A stretch of 64,000 nucleotides of DNA from Rufibacter latericius (GCF_003721515.1 NZ_RJJD01000015.1:286258-350257); one strand, 5' to 3'. Shown: positions 1 through 10,481, counted from the stretch's first letter. Translations and numbers: made by a program. The notes: generated by a model from the sequence alone, not told the origin.

Positions 1-153
1 ACCGCTAATCCTGCTTCCTCTTACATATTCTTTAACGATGATAGAATCAGGGAATTAGGATCTTTTTTTTTGCTTTATCACTTTGAATAGCAAAGCACTT
101 TTTCCTTAAATATTAGAGTAATAAAACCCTTGAAATATTAAAATATCAAGCAT

Positions 154-1875
154 ATGAAACAAGAACTCAGCCCCTCCAAAACACCTCTTAATGGGTTAAA
201 TCAACTCAGAATTACGCCACTCACCAAGACCTTTTTCTTCCTGGCAGTAGTATGGGTTGTTATCTTTTTCGGTAACACATCAACTCAAGCACAGGACAAA
301 ACCACCGAGGTAGACAAGATTCTAAACTGGGCCACGAAGGAAACCCCTGGCTGTACGTGCGCTGTCTCGCAGAACGGAAAGGTGGTCGTGAACCGGGCGT
401 ATGGCTCTGCCGACCTGGAGCGTGAAGTCCCGCTAAACCCGAAGTCAGTTTTTGATATCGGGTCGGTGCGGAAGCAGTTTATTGCTGCGGCTACCCTCCT
501 GCTTGTGGAAGAGAAACGCCTTTCTCTTTCCGAGGACATTCACAAGTACCTCCCTGAACTACCTGCTTACGGTCACAAGATTACGTTAGACCACTTACTC
601 AACCACACCAGCGGCATACGGGATTGGACCGGCTTGATGCCATTGGCAAACGGCAACCCTGATGCCTTGACCCTTATTTTGCGTCAACGCGGCCTCAATT
701 TTAAACCCGGTGAGGAATTCTCGTATTCCAACAGCGGCTATGTACTGTTGGTTGAGATTGTAACCCGCACCACCGGAATGCCCTTTGCTGAGTTTGCGCG
801 CCAGCGCCTGTTTGAGCCCCTCGGCATGAAGTCCACCGCCTACGTTTCCGACATGACAGCCACGATCAAGAACCGGGCTCTTGGTTATGAGAAGACGAAG
901 GACGGCTGGAAACTGGACATGTATTTAGGCAATGACCGGGGCGCCGGAGCCATTCTCAGCACGGCAAGTGACCTTGTACTCTGGAACGATGCCCTTACGA
1001 GCAATCGCCTGGGTACGTTTGTGAGTTCTATGCTTCAGGAACCGGCTAAGCTGAACAACGGCAGAAAACTGGGCTATGCCCGTGGTCTGTTTCTAGAGAC
1101 TTACCGGGGTGTCAAAGAAGTGTGGCATTCTGGTGGTGCGGCCGGCTATCATACCTGGCTGGGCCGCTTTCCGGAGCAGGGCATCTCCATTGCTGTTCTG
1201 TGCAATTCAGACGCAATGTCCGCCACGGCGGTCGCAGAACGCATAGCTGACCAGTTTGTGACGTACTCAGATTCTCAAAAGGCCGTAGCTAAAACGCCAC
1301 CCGCCCTCACTGGCGCAGCCCTGGAAGAAGCGAAGAGCAACACCGGTCTGTTTGTAAACGAAAAGACCGGTGAGATGCTACGCTTGGCCGTGGACCGTGA
1401 CAGGTTCCGCATCGCCGGAGGTCCCGGTCTTGCGCAGGTGACCCCAGGTACTTTCCGCCGTTTTGGGGCCTCTGTTCAGTACATGTCACAAGACGAATTT
1501 GAACTGCATTTCCAGTCACCAGACCAGTTTGAACTGATTACGATGGAAGGTCAAAAATCCCGCTATCGGCGGGTCCAGCCTTATACCCCCAACGCCGCCG
1601 ACTTGCAGGCTTTTACCGGTCGTTACACCAGCAACGAGCTTGGGGCGTTTTTCGACCTGTTTTCCGAAAAAGACAACTTAAAGGGCCGCGCCAATGATGC
1701 ACCGGGCGTAGGGTTTGACCTCAAGCCGGTAACGAAAGACACCTTCCAGTTAGGCGGAGTAACCGTGCGTTTTGTGCGGGATAAAGCCGGAAGGGTAACA
1801 GCCCTGGACTACAGCAATCCCCTAATCCGCAACATCAGATTCACACGGCAGAATGACCTTACCAGCCGCCGCTAA
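154..1875 (+). CDS. Secreted serine hydrolase, class C beta-lactamase/DD-peptidase fold
   Basis: A 573-aa protein with an N-terminal hydrophobic stretch (about residues 24-46, ending in a TQAQ-like cleavage region), so probably exported to the periplasm. The three motifs of the penicillin-binding/class C beta-lactamase fold are readable: S-V-R-K with Ser104 and Lys107 (SxxK), Y-S-N at about 191-193, and H-S-G-G at about 325-328 (KTG-box equivalent). A C-terminal region of about 200 residues beyond the catalytic domain resembles the lipocalin-like tail seen in many Bacteroidota members of this family. Substrate cannot be read from sequence; such proteins include esterases, peptidases and beta-lactamases. 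It precedes the ABC operon by 218 bp with a palindrome between, so it is probably transcribed separately. Confidence 0.88.
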   Translation: MKQELSPSKTPLNGLNQLRITPLTKTFFFLAVVWVVIFFGNTSTQAQDKTTEVDKILNWATKETPGCTCAVSQNGKVVVNRAYGSADLEREVPLNPKSVFDIGSVRKQFIAAATLLLVEEKRLSLSEDIHKYLPELPAYGHKITLDHLLNHTSGIRDWTGLMPLANGNPDALTLILRQRGLNFKPGEEFSYSNSGYVLLVEIVTRTTGMPFAEFARQRLFEPLGMKSTAYVSDMTATIKNRALGYEKTKDGWKLDMYLGNDRGAGAILSTASDLVLWNDALTSNRLGTFVSSMLQEPAKLNNGRKLGYARGLFLETYRGVKEVWHSGGAAGYHTWLGRFPEQGISIAVLCNSDAMSATAVAERIADQFVTYSDSQKAVAKTPPALTGAALEEAKSNTGLFVNEKTGEMLRLAVDRDRFRIAGGPGLAQVTPGTFRRFGASVQYMSQDEFELHFQSPDQFELITMEGQKSRYRRVQPYTPNAADLQAFTGRYTSNELGAFFDLFSEKDNLKGRANDAPGVGFDLKPVTKDTFQLGGVTVRFVRDKAGRVTALDYSNPLIRNIRFTRQNDLTSRR

Positions 1876-1910
1876 CCAACGGAAAATTGATGAGACTAGG
1901 GCAGTTCTGA

Positions 1911-1943
1911 TTTAGGTCTGTTTTCTGAAAAACAGACCCAAAA
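1911..1943. repeat. Palindrome, intergenic IR family
   Basis: Perfect 10-bp inverted arms (GGTCTGTTTT/AAAACAGACC, 1915-1924 and 1929-1938) with a 4-nt loop, 36 nt after the serine hydrolase stop. Short A run but no long T tract, so a terminator role is possible but unproven. Confidence 0.7.
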
Positions 1944-2093
1944 GGGTACATTGAACTTGAAGAAATGAACTCTTAATTGCAGTTCATAGAAGCCATCTTC
2001 TACCCCAATCTCATCTCTTATTTAAGCTAGCTACCTTTCATTTTTTTGCATTTCGCCTCTATTAACTTCCTCAGAATTAGTTAGTCAAATCCT

Positions 2094-2996
2094 ATGAAAC
2101 TTCAGATTACCAATATCTCTAAAACCTACACTAATGGCGTTCAAGCCCTGAAAGACGTGACGCTCACCATTCCAAATGGCATGTACGGCCTGCTTGGTCC
2201 GAACGGGGCGGGAAAGTCCACGCTCATGCGCATTTTTGCTACCCTGCAGGAGCCGGATACGGGTAGCATCTTCCTGGGCGACATTGATGTGGTGAACCAA
2301 AAGGAAGAGGTGCGCAAGACGCTGGGCTACCTGCCGCAGGAGTTCGGGGTGTACCCCAAAGCCAGGGCCGAGGAGTTGCTGGGCTACTTCGCGGTGCTCA
2401 AGGGCATCACCGAACGGAAATCGCGCAAAGAAGTAGTAGAAGGTTTGCTGCGGCAAACGAACCTGTGGGATGTACGCCGTCAGAAACTAGGAGGCTTCTC
2501 TGGCGGCATGCGGCAGCGCTTCGGGGTGGCGGTGGCTTTGTTAGGCAACCCAAAACTTTTGATTGTAGACGAGCCCACCGCAGGACTGGACCCAGCAGAG
2601 CGAGTGCGTTTCCTGAACCTTTTAAGTGAACTAGGGGAAAACAGCGTGGTGCTACTTTCTACCCATATTGTAGAGGATGTCTCGGAGCTGTGCACCAACA
2701 TGGCCATCATCAACAAGGGCGAGATTCTTTTGGAGGCGCAGCCGCTGCAGGCTGTGGAGGCATTGAAAGGCACTATCTGGCGAAAACTGATTGAGAAGAA
2801 CACCCTCCCTACGCTGGAGCAGGACCACCAAGTCATCTCCACCAAGCTGCTGAGTGGGCGCACCCTGGTCCATGTCTACAGCCCTGAGTCGCCCGGCATC
2901 GGCTTTGAGCTGGTGGAGCCCGATTTGGAGGACGTGTATTTCAGCACCATGGCCGGTTTCTTCAGTGGCAAGCTACGGGAGGAGGCACGGCCATGA
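2094..2996 (+). CDS. ABC transporter ATP-binding protein
   Basis: A 300-aa ABC ATPase that powers the ABC-2 type permeases encoded just downstream. Walker A G-P-N-G-A-G-K-S at residues 35-42, the signature S-G-G-M-R-Q-R, Walker B L-L-I-V-D-E-P-T with the D-loop A-G-L-D, and the switch histidine in S-T-H-I-V are all intact. Length and the divergent C-terminal 80 residues fit the subfamily that pairs with ABC-2 permeases. The stop overlaps the start of the next gene by 4 nt (ATGA), so the three genes form a translationally coupled operon. Direction of transport and substrate are unknown. Confidence 0.95.
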   Translation: MKLQITNISKTYTNGVQALKDVTLTIPNGMYGLLGPNGAGKSTLMRIFATLQEPDTGSIFLGDIDVVNQKEEVRKTLGYLPQEFGVYPKARAEELLGYFAVLKGITERKSRKEVVEGLLRQTNLWDVRRQKLGGFSGGMRQRFGVAVALLGNPKLLIVDEPTAGLDPAERVRFLNLLSELGENSVVLLSTHIVEDVSELCTNMAIINKGEILLEAQPLQAVEALKGTIWRKLIEKNTLPTLEQDHQVISTKLLSGRTLVHVYSPESPGIGFELVEPDLEDVYFSTMAGFFSGKLREEARP

Positions 2997-5900
2997 AGTT
3001 CTGGAAGATTTTTAGCTTCGAGTTCGCCTACCAGATACGGCGTCCCTGGCCGTGGCTTGTCTTTGTGGTGCTCATCATCTTCGCCTTTTTCAATACAAGG
3101 GTAGGCATTTTGCCCGTCACGTTGCCCAAAGACTTCATCCTCAACTCGCCGTTCATCATCACCGCCGTGACGGTTTTCAGCTGTCAGATTTGGTTGCTGC
3201 TGGCTGCGGCGGTACCCGGCGAGGCATCGGCCCGTGATGTGCATACGCGCATGTATCCGCTGCTGTACACCAGTCCCATCAGTAGGGCCGAGTACTTGGG
3301 AGGGCGTTTCCTGGCCGCTTTTACCATCCATGCCATCATCCTTCTGGGTACGCAAGTGGGCAGCCTGCTCGCGGTCTACGCCCCCGGCATGAACCCCGAT
3401 ATCGTGGGTCCGTTCCGACCAGAGGCGTACCTGGCTGCCTATGGGTACATTGGACTTTCAAATGCTTTCATCGCCACGGTGGTCCAGTTCTCGCTAGCCC
3501 TCCTGAGCAGACGGCCCATGGTGGGCTACTTCGGTAGTCTGCTGCTCTTCTTTCTCTCCTATCCGGTGACGTTCACGCTGTACATGAATGGGTTGGGGAA
3601 ACGTGCCCTGATGGCTGACCCCATCGGGATTATGGCTATCATGAACGAAATGATGACCGAATGGACCATCGTGGAAAAGAACGTTCGCATGTTTACCCTG
3701 GAGGGAGCGATGCTGTGGAACCGGCTGCTGTGGCTGGGCATCGCGGTAGCGATGGGGGCATTCATTTATCTCCGCTTCCGCTTCGTGCACCATACCGGAG
3801 GATGGAGCTGGAAATGGAAATTCGGGAATAAAACCTCGAATGAGAAAAAGGAATCTGAACCGATTCGTCCCTTTCCATTGCCCACTCCTACCAACTCCTA
3901 CAGCTTTTCTACCCATCTGTGGCAGACGCTCGCGACCGCCCGAAGCTCGTTCTGGATGATTGTGACCAGCCCTGCCGGTTTGTTCCTGCTAGTCGTGTTT
4001 CCGGTAATGCTGACGCTGATAGTGCTGATTGAGCTGGAGCATTGGGGAATTCCGTTGCTGCCCCGTACCCCGCACCTCCTGACGAAACACCTCACGGGTA
4101 TCCTGACAACTCCCAGCAATTACTGGGTTATGGTGCCTCTTTTTACCGTCTACTTTGCGGGCGAACTGATTTGGCGCGAACGCGACGCGGGGCTGAACGA
4201 AAACATTGACGCAACGCCTGTACCCGAGTGGGTTCTTTTCGTGGGTAAGTTCATCGGGTTGGGGCTGGTGCTCGCACTCTTAATGGTCATCATTGCCCTT
4301 GTGGGAATCACGGTTCAGGTGGTCAACGGCTACTATGACTTCCAGATTGGCCGCTATCTACAAGTTCTACTTGGCTTTCAGCTTACTGATTATTTGCTTT
4401 TTGCGGCGCTCGCTTTCACGGTGCAGGTGGTAGTGAACCAAAAATATGTAGGCTACGTGCTGGCACTGGTGGCGTACTTCTGCATTATCTTCTCGTCTTT
4501 TATTGGCGTAGAGCACAACCTGCTCGTGTATGCGTCTGGCCCAGCGTGGTCCTTTACCGAGATGCGTGGCTTCGGCGGAACGGTGGGTCCCTGGCTTTGG
4601 CTGAGGCTGTACTGGTTTGCTTGGGCACTGCTGCTTGCACTAGTGGCACGTCTGTTCTGGATGAGAGGGCGTGAATCTGGTTCCCGCGTTCGGTTTCAAC
4701 TGGCTAAACGTCGCTTTACCCGTTCAAGCGTCGGAGTGGCGGTGGCAGCGGGCGTCCTGATTCTGACGTTGGGCAGCTTCATCTTCTACAACACCAATGT
4801 GCTCAATGAGCATCTCACAGATGAAGAGATGGTGCAGCGTCGTGCCGATTATGAGCGACTTTACGGAAAATACGAAGGAATCGCGCAGCCGCAACGCACG
4901 GCTACGAAACTGCAGATTGAGATTTATCCAGAGAAGAAAGCGGCAACCATCCGGGGCAGCTATCGCCTGGTGAACCGTGACGCGAAGCCGATTAAAGCCA
5001 TTCACGTGGAGCCGGCTTTCTATGTAGAAACCCGCATCACGTTTGACCATCCGGCCCGAGCCATGGTGACCGATGAAAAGCGCGGCCACTTCATCTATGC
5101 CCTGGACCAGCCGCTTCAGCCCGGCGACTCGCTGACGCTCAATTTTGACGTAAAATACGAAAGACGTGGTTTCCGGACCTCCAGTTCATCCCCTCTGGGA
5201 GGACCAAGAAGGAGCGGAGCGGGCACGGCGGTTCTGGAGAACGGCAGCTACTTTCCGGATGGTGCGTTGCCAGTCATCGGTTACCAACCCATGCGCGAGC
5301 TTTGGAGTGCCGAAGACCGGCGAAAGCAAGGCTTGCCGCGGCAGGTGACACTGGAGGCTCCGGGTGACATTGACCAAGGTATGGCCTCTGTTCCCGCCGC
5401 AACCTTTGAAGCAATCATCAGCACCGATGCCGGTCAGGTAGCCGTGGCACCGGGCGAGCTGCGCCGTACGTGGAGCAAAGAAGGCCGAAGCTACTTCCAT
5501 TACGTGAGCGACGTTCCCATCAACGGCACCGATGTTTTCTTCTCCGCTGATTACAAAGTGTACCGCGAAAAACGGAACCAGGTAGACCTCCAGCTCTTCC
5601 TTCACCCGGGACACACGAAGCACGCGGAACGGCTGCTGCGCAGTGCACGGGCGGCGCTGGACTACTACTCGGCGCAGTTTGGTCCGTACCCTTACCGCTA
5701 TCTGCAGATTGTGGAGCAGCCGGGCAATTTTATGGGCATGGGCGTAGACGGCAGCGGCGTGATTACGGGTGGCGAGGGCTTCTTCCTGCTGGACCCGCAG
5801 GGCGAGGGCTTTGATGCGATGTTCGAGATAGTGGCTCATGAGATGGGGCATCAGTGGTGGGGCATGCAGCTCAAACCTGCCTTTGCCGAAGGAGGAGGTG

Positions 5901-6598
5901 TCATCTCTGAAAGCCTGGCCTGGTACTCCGCGATGCAGCTCGTGAAAAAAGAAAAAGGACGAGAAGCGCTGAGGCGGTTCATGGCCTGGATGCGCGAACC
6001 GAACCCTTGGCCACCCATCCGCACCGGCCTACCGCTGCTCCGCGCCATGGACCCCTGGGCCAACTACCGAAAGGGTCCCTACGCCATGCACGCGCTGAGC
6101 GAGTATGCCGGCGAGGAGCGGGTGAACGTGGCGCTTCGTTCGCTGGTGCAAAAAAAGGCATCCTCCTTAGCTACCACCCTTGACATGTACCGTGAACTGC
6201 AAGTTGTTACGCCAGATTCGCTCAAGCCCATGCTGCACGACCTGTTTGAAACGAACACGTTCTGGACCTTTGATACAAAACAGGCATCGGTGAAGCAAAC
6301 GGGCAAAGGTGCCTGGCAGGTGACCTTAGAGGTGGACGCGCACAAAACAGTCTCCGATAGTGCCGGATATGAGAAGGAAGTGCCGGTGAACCAGTGGGTG
6401 GAAATCGGGTTGTTCGCGGCGGCTGAGCCCGGTGAAATTCTGGGCAAGCCGCTGTACGTGCAGAAGCACTTCATCCGGAAGGGCTTGCAAACCATTACCG
6501 TCACCTTGCCCTCCAAACCCGCCCGAGGCGGAATTGACCCCTACAACCTCCTGGACTGGGAGGAAGGAGACAACATTGAGAAAATCCAACCATTATGA
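2993..6598 (+). CDS. ABC-2 permease fused to M1-like metallopeptidase (first copy)
   Basis: A 1,201-aa fusion. Residues 1 to about 590 are a polytopic membrane region with two ABC-2-like blocks of transmembrane helices separated by a soluble linker; after one more helix (about 580-600) follows a domain with M1 peptidase character. The zinc site H-E-M-G-H is at residues 949-953, followed by W-W-G and by I-S-E-S-L as third ligand region; Y-R-K-G-P-Y downstream matches the catalytic tyrosine region. The GAMEN exopeptidase motif is not recognisable (G-N-F-M-G-M-G stands in its place), so aminopeptidase specificity is doubtful. Such fusions are annotated in Bacteroidota as permease/M1 aminopeptidase; function is not established. 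Starts within the ATPase stop codon. Confidence 0.9.
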   Translation: MKFWKIFSFEFAYQIRRPWPWLVFVVLIIFAFFNTRVGILPVTLPKDFILNSPFIITAVTVFSCQIWLLLAAAVPGEASARDVHTRMYPLLYTSPISRAEYLGGRFLAAFTIHAIILLGTQVGSLLAVYAPGMNPDIVGPFRPEAYLAAYGYIGLSNAFIATVVQFSLALLSRRPMVGYFGSLLLFFLSYPVTFTLYMNGLGKRALMADPIGIMAIMNEMMTEWTIVEKNVRMFTLEGAMLWNRLLWLGIAVAMGAFIYLRFRFVHHTGGWSWKWKFGNKTSNEKKESEPIRPFPLPTPTNSYSFSTHLWQTLATARSSFWMIVTSPAGLFLLVVFPVMLTLIVLIELEHWGIPLLPRTPHLLTKHLTGILTTPSNYWVMVPLFTVYFAGELIWRERDAGLNENIDATPVPEWVLFVGKFIGLGLVLALLMVIIALVGITVQVVNGYYDFQIGRYLQVLLGFQLTDYLLFAALAFTVQVVVNQKYVGYVLALVAYFCIIFSSFIGVEHNLLVYASGPAWSFTEMRGFGGTVGPWLWLRLYWFAWALLLALVARLFWMRGRESGSRVRFQLAKRRFTRSSVGVAVAAGVLILTLGSFIFYNTNVLNEHLTDEEMVQRRADYERLYGKYEGIAQPQRTATKLQIEIYPEKKAATIRGSYRLVNRDAKPIKAIHVEPAFYVETRITFDHPARAMVTDEKRGHFIYALDQPLQPGDSLTLNFDVKYERRGFRTSSSSPLGGPRRSGAGTAVLENGSYFPDGALPVIGYQPMRELWSAEDRRKQGLPRQVTLEAPGDIDQGMASVPAATFEAIISTDAGQVAVAPGELRRTWSKEGRSYFHYVSDVPINGTDVFFSADYKVYREKRNQVDLQLFLHPGHTKHAERLLRSARAALDYYSAQFGPYPYRYLQIVEQPGNFMGMGVDGSGVITGGEGFFLLDPQGEGFDAMFEIVAHEMGHQWWGMQLKPAFAEGGGVISESLAWYSAMQLVKKEKGREALRRFMAWMREPNPWPPIRTGLPLLRAMDPWANYRKGPYAMHALSEYAGEERVNVALRSLVQKKASSLATTLDMYRELQVVTPDSLKPMLHDLFETNTFWTFDTKQASVKQTGKGAWQVTLEVDAHKTVSDSAGYEKEVPVNQWVEIGLFAAAEPGEILGKPLYVQKHFIRKGLQTITVTLPSKPARGGIDPYNLLDWEEGDNIEKIQPL

Positions 6599-9500
6599 AG
6601 TTCAGAGGAATCTTTCGCTTTGAGTTTGCCTATCAGTTGCGCCATGTTTCCACTTGGCTGCTGTTTTCCGTGATGCTTCTGTTCGGGTTCCTCATCCTAA
6701 GGATGGTCACGCTGGAAGACGGAACCTACCTAAACGCCCCGGGTACCATCGCCTTCTTTACCATCTTCGGGAGCGTCATTTGGCTGGTGATTGGCGGGGT
6801 GATTGCCGGGGATGCCGCCACCCGCGATGTGCAGACGCGCATGCATCCGCTTACCTACACCACCCCGGTGAGCAAGGCGAGTTACCTGGGCGCGCGGTTC
6901 CTCTCGGCCCTCACCCTTAATGGCTTGATTCTGCTGCTGCTTTACGTTGGAATGCTCTTCTCCTTTTATGGGCCCGGCGCAAAGTCTGAGTTTATTGGTC
7001 CGTTCCGGCTTGCGTCTTATCTCACCAACTTCTGCTTCCTGGCCTTGCCTACGGTCATTGCTACTACCGCCATTCAGTTTAGTCTGGCTACGTTAAGCCG
7101 CAGGGCCATTGCCGGATATATCGCCAGCATTATCCTCGTCATTTTTTCCCAGTTCGCCGGGACTACTGTAAGGTTTGCCTTGGACTGGAAGGTAGTAGGT
7201 ACCCTGATGGACCTTTTGGGCACCAGCATTGCCACGGAAATGGAAGGCTGGACACCCATCGACAAGAATAACCGGCTGATTCTGCTGGAAGGCACCTGGC
7301 TCTGGAATCGTATGGCGTGGTTGAGCCTTGCCGCTGTGGCGCTTGCCTACACGTACTTCCGGTTCCGGTTAGCCCACGTGACAACCAGCGCCTCCTGTTG
7401 GAGTTTTTTCCGGCGAAGAAATGAAGCAGTGCAACCCGCTACTGAGTTAGCTTTACTGGGCGAACTCGCTCCCCGCACCAAGGACATCAGCCACATCAAA
7501 GTATTAAATACTAAACGTGTATTTAACTTCGCCTCCGATGTACGCCAGGCCCTTGCCATTGCGGGAACCTCGTTTCGCGTCATAGCCAAAAGCCGAGGCG
7601 GACTCACCTTGGTAGCAATTTTGGCCTTGGCCACCGGGCTGTTTGCGACCGAATACATGGAGTTTTTCGGCGTTCCGCTCTTCGCTCGGACGGAGGAAGT
7701 GTTGCGGATTTTAACCCCATCGCTGAGCAGTTTCAAAACCCAGTGGTTCATCATTCCCTTACTCACCATCTTCTTTGCCGGTGAGTTGGTCTGGCGCGAA
7801 CGCGAAGCCGGCATGAATGAGCTTTCAGACGCCACGCCGGTGCGGGGATGGGTTATGTTCCTCGGGAAATTCCTGGGGCTGGCGCTTATCATCGTCACGT
7901 GGCTAACTTTCCTGATGGTAGCTGGCATCATCAACCAACTCGTCATGGATTACCACAACTTTGAGCTCGGAGTCTATTTTAAGGTTCTTTTCGGAATTCA
8001 GCTCACAAACTACTTGCTCTTTGCCTTGCTCGTTTTTGCCATACACGTGGTGGTGAATCAGAAGTACATCGGGCACATGGTGGCCTTCTGCGCCTATGGG
8101 TACATTGTTTACTCCTCCATGCTTGGGGTAGAACATAACCTGCTGGTGTATGCCTCAGACACGGGGTGGTCTTATAGTGACATGCGCGGTTTCGGGCCGT
8201 TTATGAAGCCATGGCTGTGGTTTAAGTTCTACTGGGTAGCCTGGGCATTTCTCATTGCGGTCATAGCCACCCTGTTCTGGGCCCGCAGCAAAGAAGGAGG
8301 ATTCACCGCGCGGCTTCACCTGGCTAGGTACCGGTTCGCTCAGCACAAAGTGGCATTAGTGATAGCAGCAGTTCTGGTCCTAGGCTCCGGAGGTTTCATT
8401 TTCTACAACACGAACGTACTGAACACCTATGCCACCACCGACTACAGAAAGGAACTCCGCGCGGAGTACGAGCGGCGTTACGGGCAGTACGAACATACCG
8501 CGCAACCTGCCTTAACGCGTACTCGCCTGCACGTGGAAATTTATCCTGAAGAAGGCACTGCTGACATCAAGGGCACGTACGTTCTGGTGAACCGAAGCAA
8601 AGTGGCCATTGACTCTATTCACCTTTCCACCATTCCGCATGAGGGAGTCAAGGCCGTTACGTTTGATCGGGCAGCGTCCGCGGTGGTACTTGACACCAAA
8701 CACGGCTACCAGATTTATTCCCTGAAAAACAAACTTGAACCTGATGATTCTGTGCAGATGAATTTCAGAATACGCATTGAAAACCGGGGCTTCAGCAATG
8801 AGGGGGTAGATGCTTCCGTGGTCGCGAATGGGAGCCATATAGACAGCAATGACTGGATGCCGGTCATCGGGTACCAGGCAGATAGGCGCCTGCGCACTGG
8901 GCTTGACCGAGAGAAATATAGACTTGTTCCGCTTCCAGAAAGACCCTCGCTGACTGATTCAACCGCGCGCTATGATGCCCGTCATGCTCAGCTGATGGAC
9001 TTTGAAGCGGTGGTGGGTACCAGCAAAGACCAAATGGCGGTTGCGCCCGGTGCTCTGCAACGTACCTGGACGAATGGAGACCGCCGGTATTTTCACTATG
9101 TGGCAAATGCTCCCATTCACAACGAATACGCCTTCTTCTCTGCGAGATATGCCGTACGGGAAGCACAATGGAAGCCTGACTCTGCTCTTTTTGGGCATAC
9201 TTTGCAGAAAACGTCTCAAAAACGAGAATTGGCTGCGAAACCAGTTACCATCCAAATCTTTTATCATCCTGCGCATAACGCCAACGTGGAGCGGATGGTG
9301 AAAAGCGCCAAGGCATCGCTGGAGTATTATTCAAAGGTATTCGGGCCGTATCCTTACAGCCATTTCCGGGTTTTGGAACGACCAGGAGCCGGTCGGGGGA
9401 TGCACGCGGAGCCTATGACGATTGACTACCAAGAAGGGTATTCACTGATGAAACCGGACGGCCTGGACATTCCTTATCATATTATGGCCCACGAAATGGC

Positions 9501-10254
9501 GCACCAGTGGTGGGGCTTCCAGCTTGCTCCTGCGTCGGTGGAAGGTGCGGGATTGCTCGTGGAAAGCTTTGCGACGTACTCGGCTATGCAAGTGGTGGAG
9601 GAAACCTTGGGCTACGCGCATCTGCTTAAGTATCTTTCCCAGATGCGACAGGAGTATGAAGTTCCCCGCTCCCGTGCGGCTCCGCCTTTGCTCCGCTCAA
9701 ACAACGCGTTCATGAACTACCGGAAGGGACCGTTCGCGCTCTTTGCGCTGCGGCATTACATCGGGAAAGATGCTGTCAACCAAGCCATGAGGCAGTTGCT
9801 GGAAAAGCATGCTTCGGGAGAACCTCCATTGCCTACCACCCAGGACTTCTACCGGGAGCTGAAGGCAGTGACACCAGACTCGCTCCAATATCTGCTGCAT
9901 GACCTCTTTGCGACGAATACGTTTTGGGAACTGGAAACGGAACGGGTTGCTGCGAAACAGACAACTACAGGCTGGCAGGTGACACTAAATGTAACCGCAC
10001 GGAAGGTAGTAGTAGACGAAACGGGAGTGGAAACAAATGTGCCGATGAAGGATTGGATTGAGGTGGGAATCTTTGAGCAGGGTAAGAAGCCAGACAAGCT
10101 GCTTTATTTGCAGAAGCATCGCCTGCGCTCTGGTCAGCAGACTATCACCGTGATGGTGCCCCGTAAACCTTCTCGGGCCGGTATTGACCCAAACCATCTG
10201 CTGATAGACTTGGATATGGAAGATAACACGAATAAGGTGGAGATTCAGTACTAA
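6595..10254 (+). CDS. ABC-2 permease fused to M1-like metallopeptidase (second copy)
   Basis: A 1,219-aa paralogue of the preceding gene with the same order: membrane helices, soluble linker, second helix block, then an extracytoplasmic peptidase-like domain. Zinc motif H-E-M-A-H is at residues 966-970, again followed by W-W-G, a downstream V-E-S-F glutamate and Y-R-K-G-P-F near the end. The GAMEN motif is replaced by G-A-G-R-G-M-H. Both copies share phrases throughout (for example F-Y-N-T-N-V-L-N just after the last helix), so they arose by tandem duplication and probably form a heterodimer with the ATPase. Overlaps the previous gene by 4 nt. The zinc ligands are intact in both copies, so both peptidase domains may be active. 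Confidence 0.9.
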   Translation: MKFRGIFRFEFAYQLRHVSTWLLFSVMLLFGFLILRMVTLEDGTYLNAPGTIAFFTIFGSVIWLVIGGVIAGDAATRDVQTRMHPLTYTTPVSKASYLGARFLSALTLNGLILLLLYVGMLFSFYGPGAKSEFIGPFRLASYLTNFCFLALPTVIATTAIQFSLATLSRRAIAGYIASIILVIFSQFAGTTVRFALDWKVVGTLMDLLGTSIATEMEGWTPIDKNNRLILLEGTWLWNRMAWLSLAAVALAYTYFRFRLAHVTTSASCWSFFRRRNEAVQPATELALLGELAPRTKDISHIKVLNTKRVFNFASDVRQALAIAGTSFRVIAKSRGGLTLVAILALATGLFATEYMEFFGVPLFARTEEVLRILTPSLSSFKTQWFIIPLLTIFFAGELVWREREAGMNELSDATPVRGWVMFLGKFLGLALIIVTWLTFLMVAGIINQLVMDYHNFELGVYFKVLFGIQLTNYLLFALLVFAIHVVVNQKYIGHMVAFCAYGYIVYSSMLGVEHNLLVYASDTGWSYSDMRGFGPFMKPWLWFKFYWVAWAFLIAVIATLFWARSKEGGFTARLHLARYRFAQHKVALVIAAVLVLGSGGFIFYNTNVLNTYATTDYRKELRAEYERRYGQYEHTAQPALTRTRLHVEIYPEEGTADIKGTYVLVNRSKVAIDSIHLSTIPHEGVKAVTFDRAASAVVLDTKHGYQIYSLKNKLEPDDSVQMNFRIRIENRGFSNEGVDASVVANGSHIDSNDWMPVIGYQADRRLRTGLDREKYRLVPLPERPSLTDSTARYDARHAQLMDFEAVVGTSKDQMAVAPGALQRTWTNGDRRYFHYVANAPIHNEYAFFSARYAVREAQWKPDSALFGHTLQKTSQKRELAAKPVTIQIFYHPAHNANVERMVKSAKASLEYYSKVFGPYPYSHFRVLERPGAGRGMHAEPMTIDYQEGYSLMKPDGLDIPYHIMAHEMAHQWWGFQLAPASVEGAGLLVESFATYSAMQVVEETLGYAHLLKYLSQMRQEYEVPRSRAAPPLLRSNNAFMNYRKGPFALFALRHYIGKDAVNQAMRQLLEKHASGEPPLPTTQDFYRELKAVTPDSLQYLLHDLFATNTFWELETERVAAKQTTTGWQVTLNVTARKVVVDETGVETNVPMKDWIEVGIFEQGKKPDKLLYLQKHRLRSGQQTITVMVPRKPSRAGIDPNHLLIDLDMEDNTNKVEIQY

Positions 10255-10446
10255 GGGCGGCTAGCTAATGCAAAAAGCACTTTCATCTTTGCTCGCTACT
10301 GAAAGCTAACAGGGAAGATAGAATTCTTGGAAAAACCTCTTTTGATTACCACCGGATGTCAAAATCACGATGGTCCCTATCCGAAGAGAGGCCAAAATTG
10401 ATCAAGGAAAAGCATTCATCCAACTTTGGGTGAACGCTCCTCGGGC

Positions 10447-10481
10447 TTTTAGGGCCCTTCAGGAATAACGGCCCTAAAACG
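10447..10481. repeat. Palindrome, intergenic IR family
   Basis: Arms TTTTAGGGCC and GGCCCTAAAA flank a short loop containing TTCAGGAA. Lies between the ABC operon and the tRNA-derived attL site. Confidence 0.65.

Noticed and set aside
7347-7946. 199-codon minus-strand ORF inside the second ABC/M1 gene
   Set aside because: Shadow of the plus-strand gene, with no recognisable domain.
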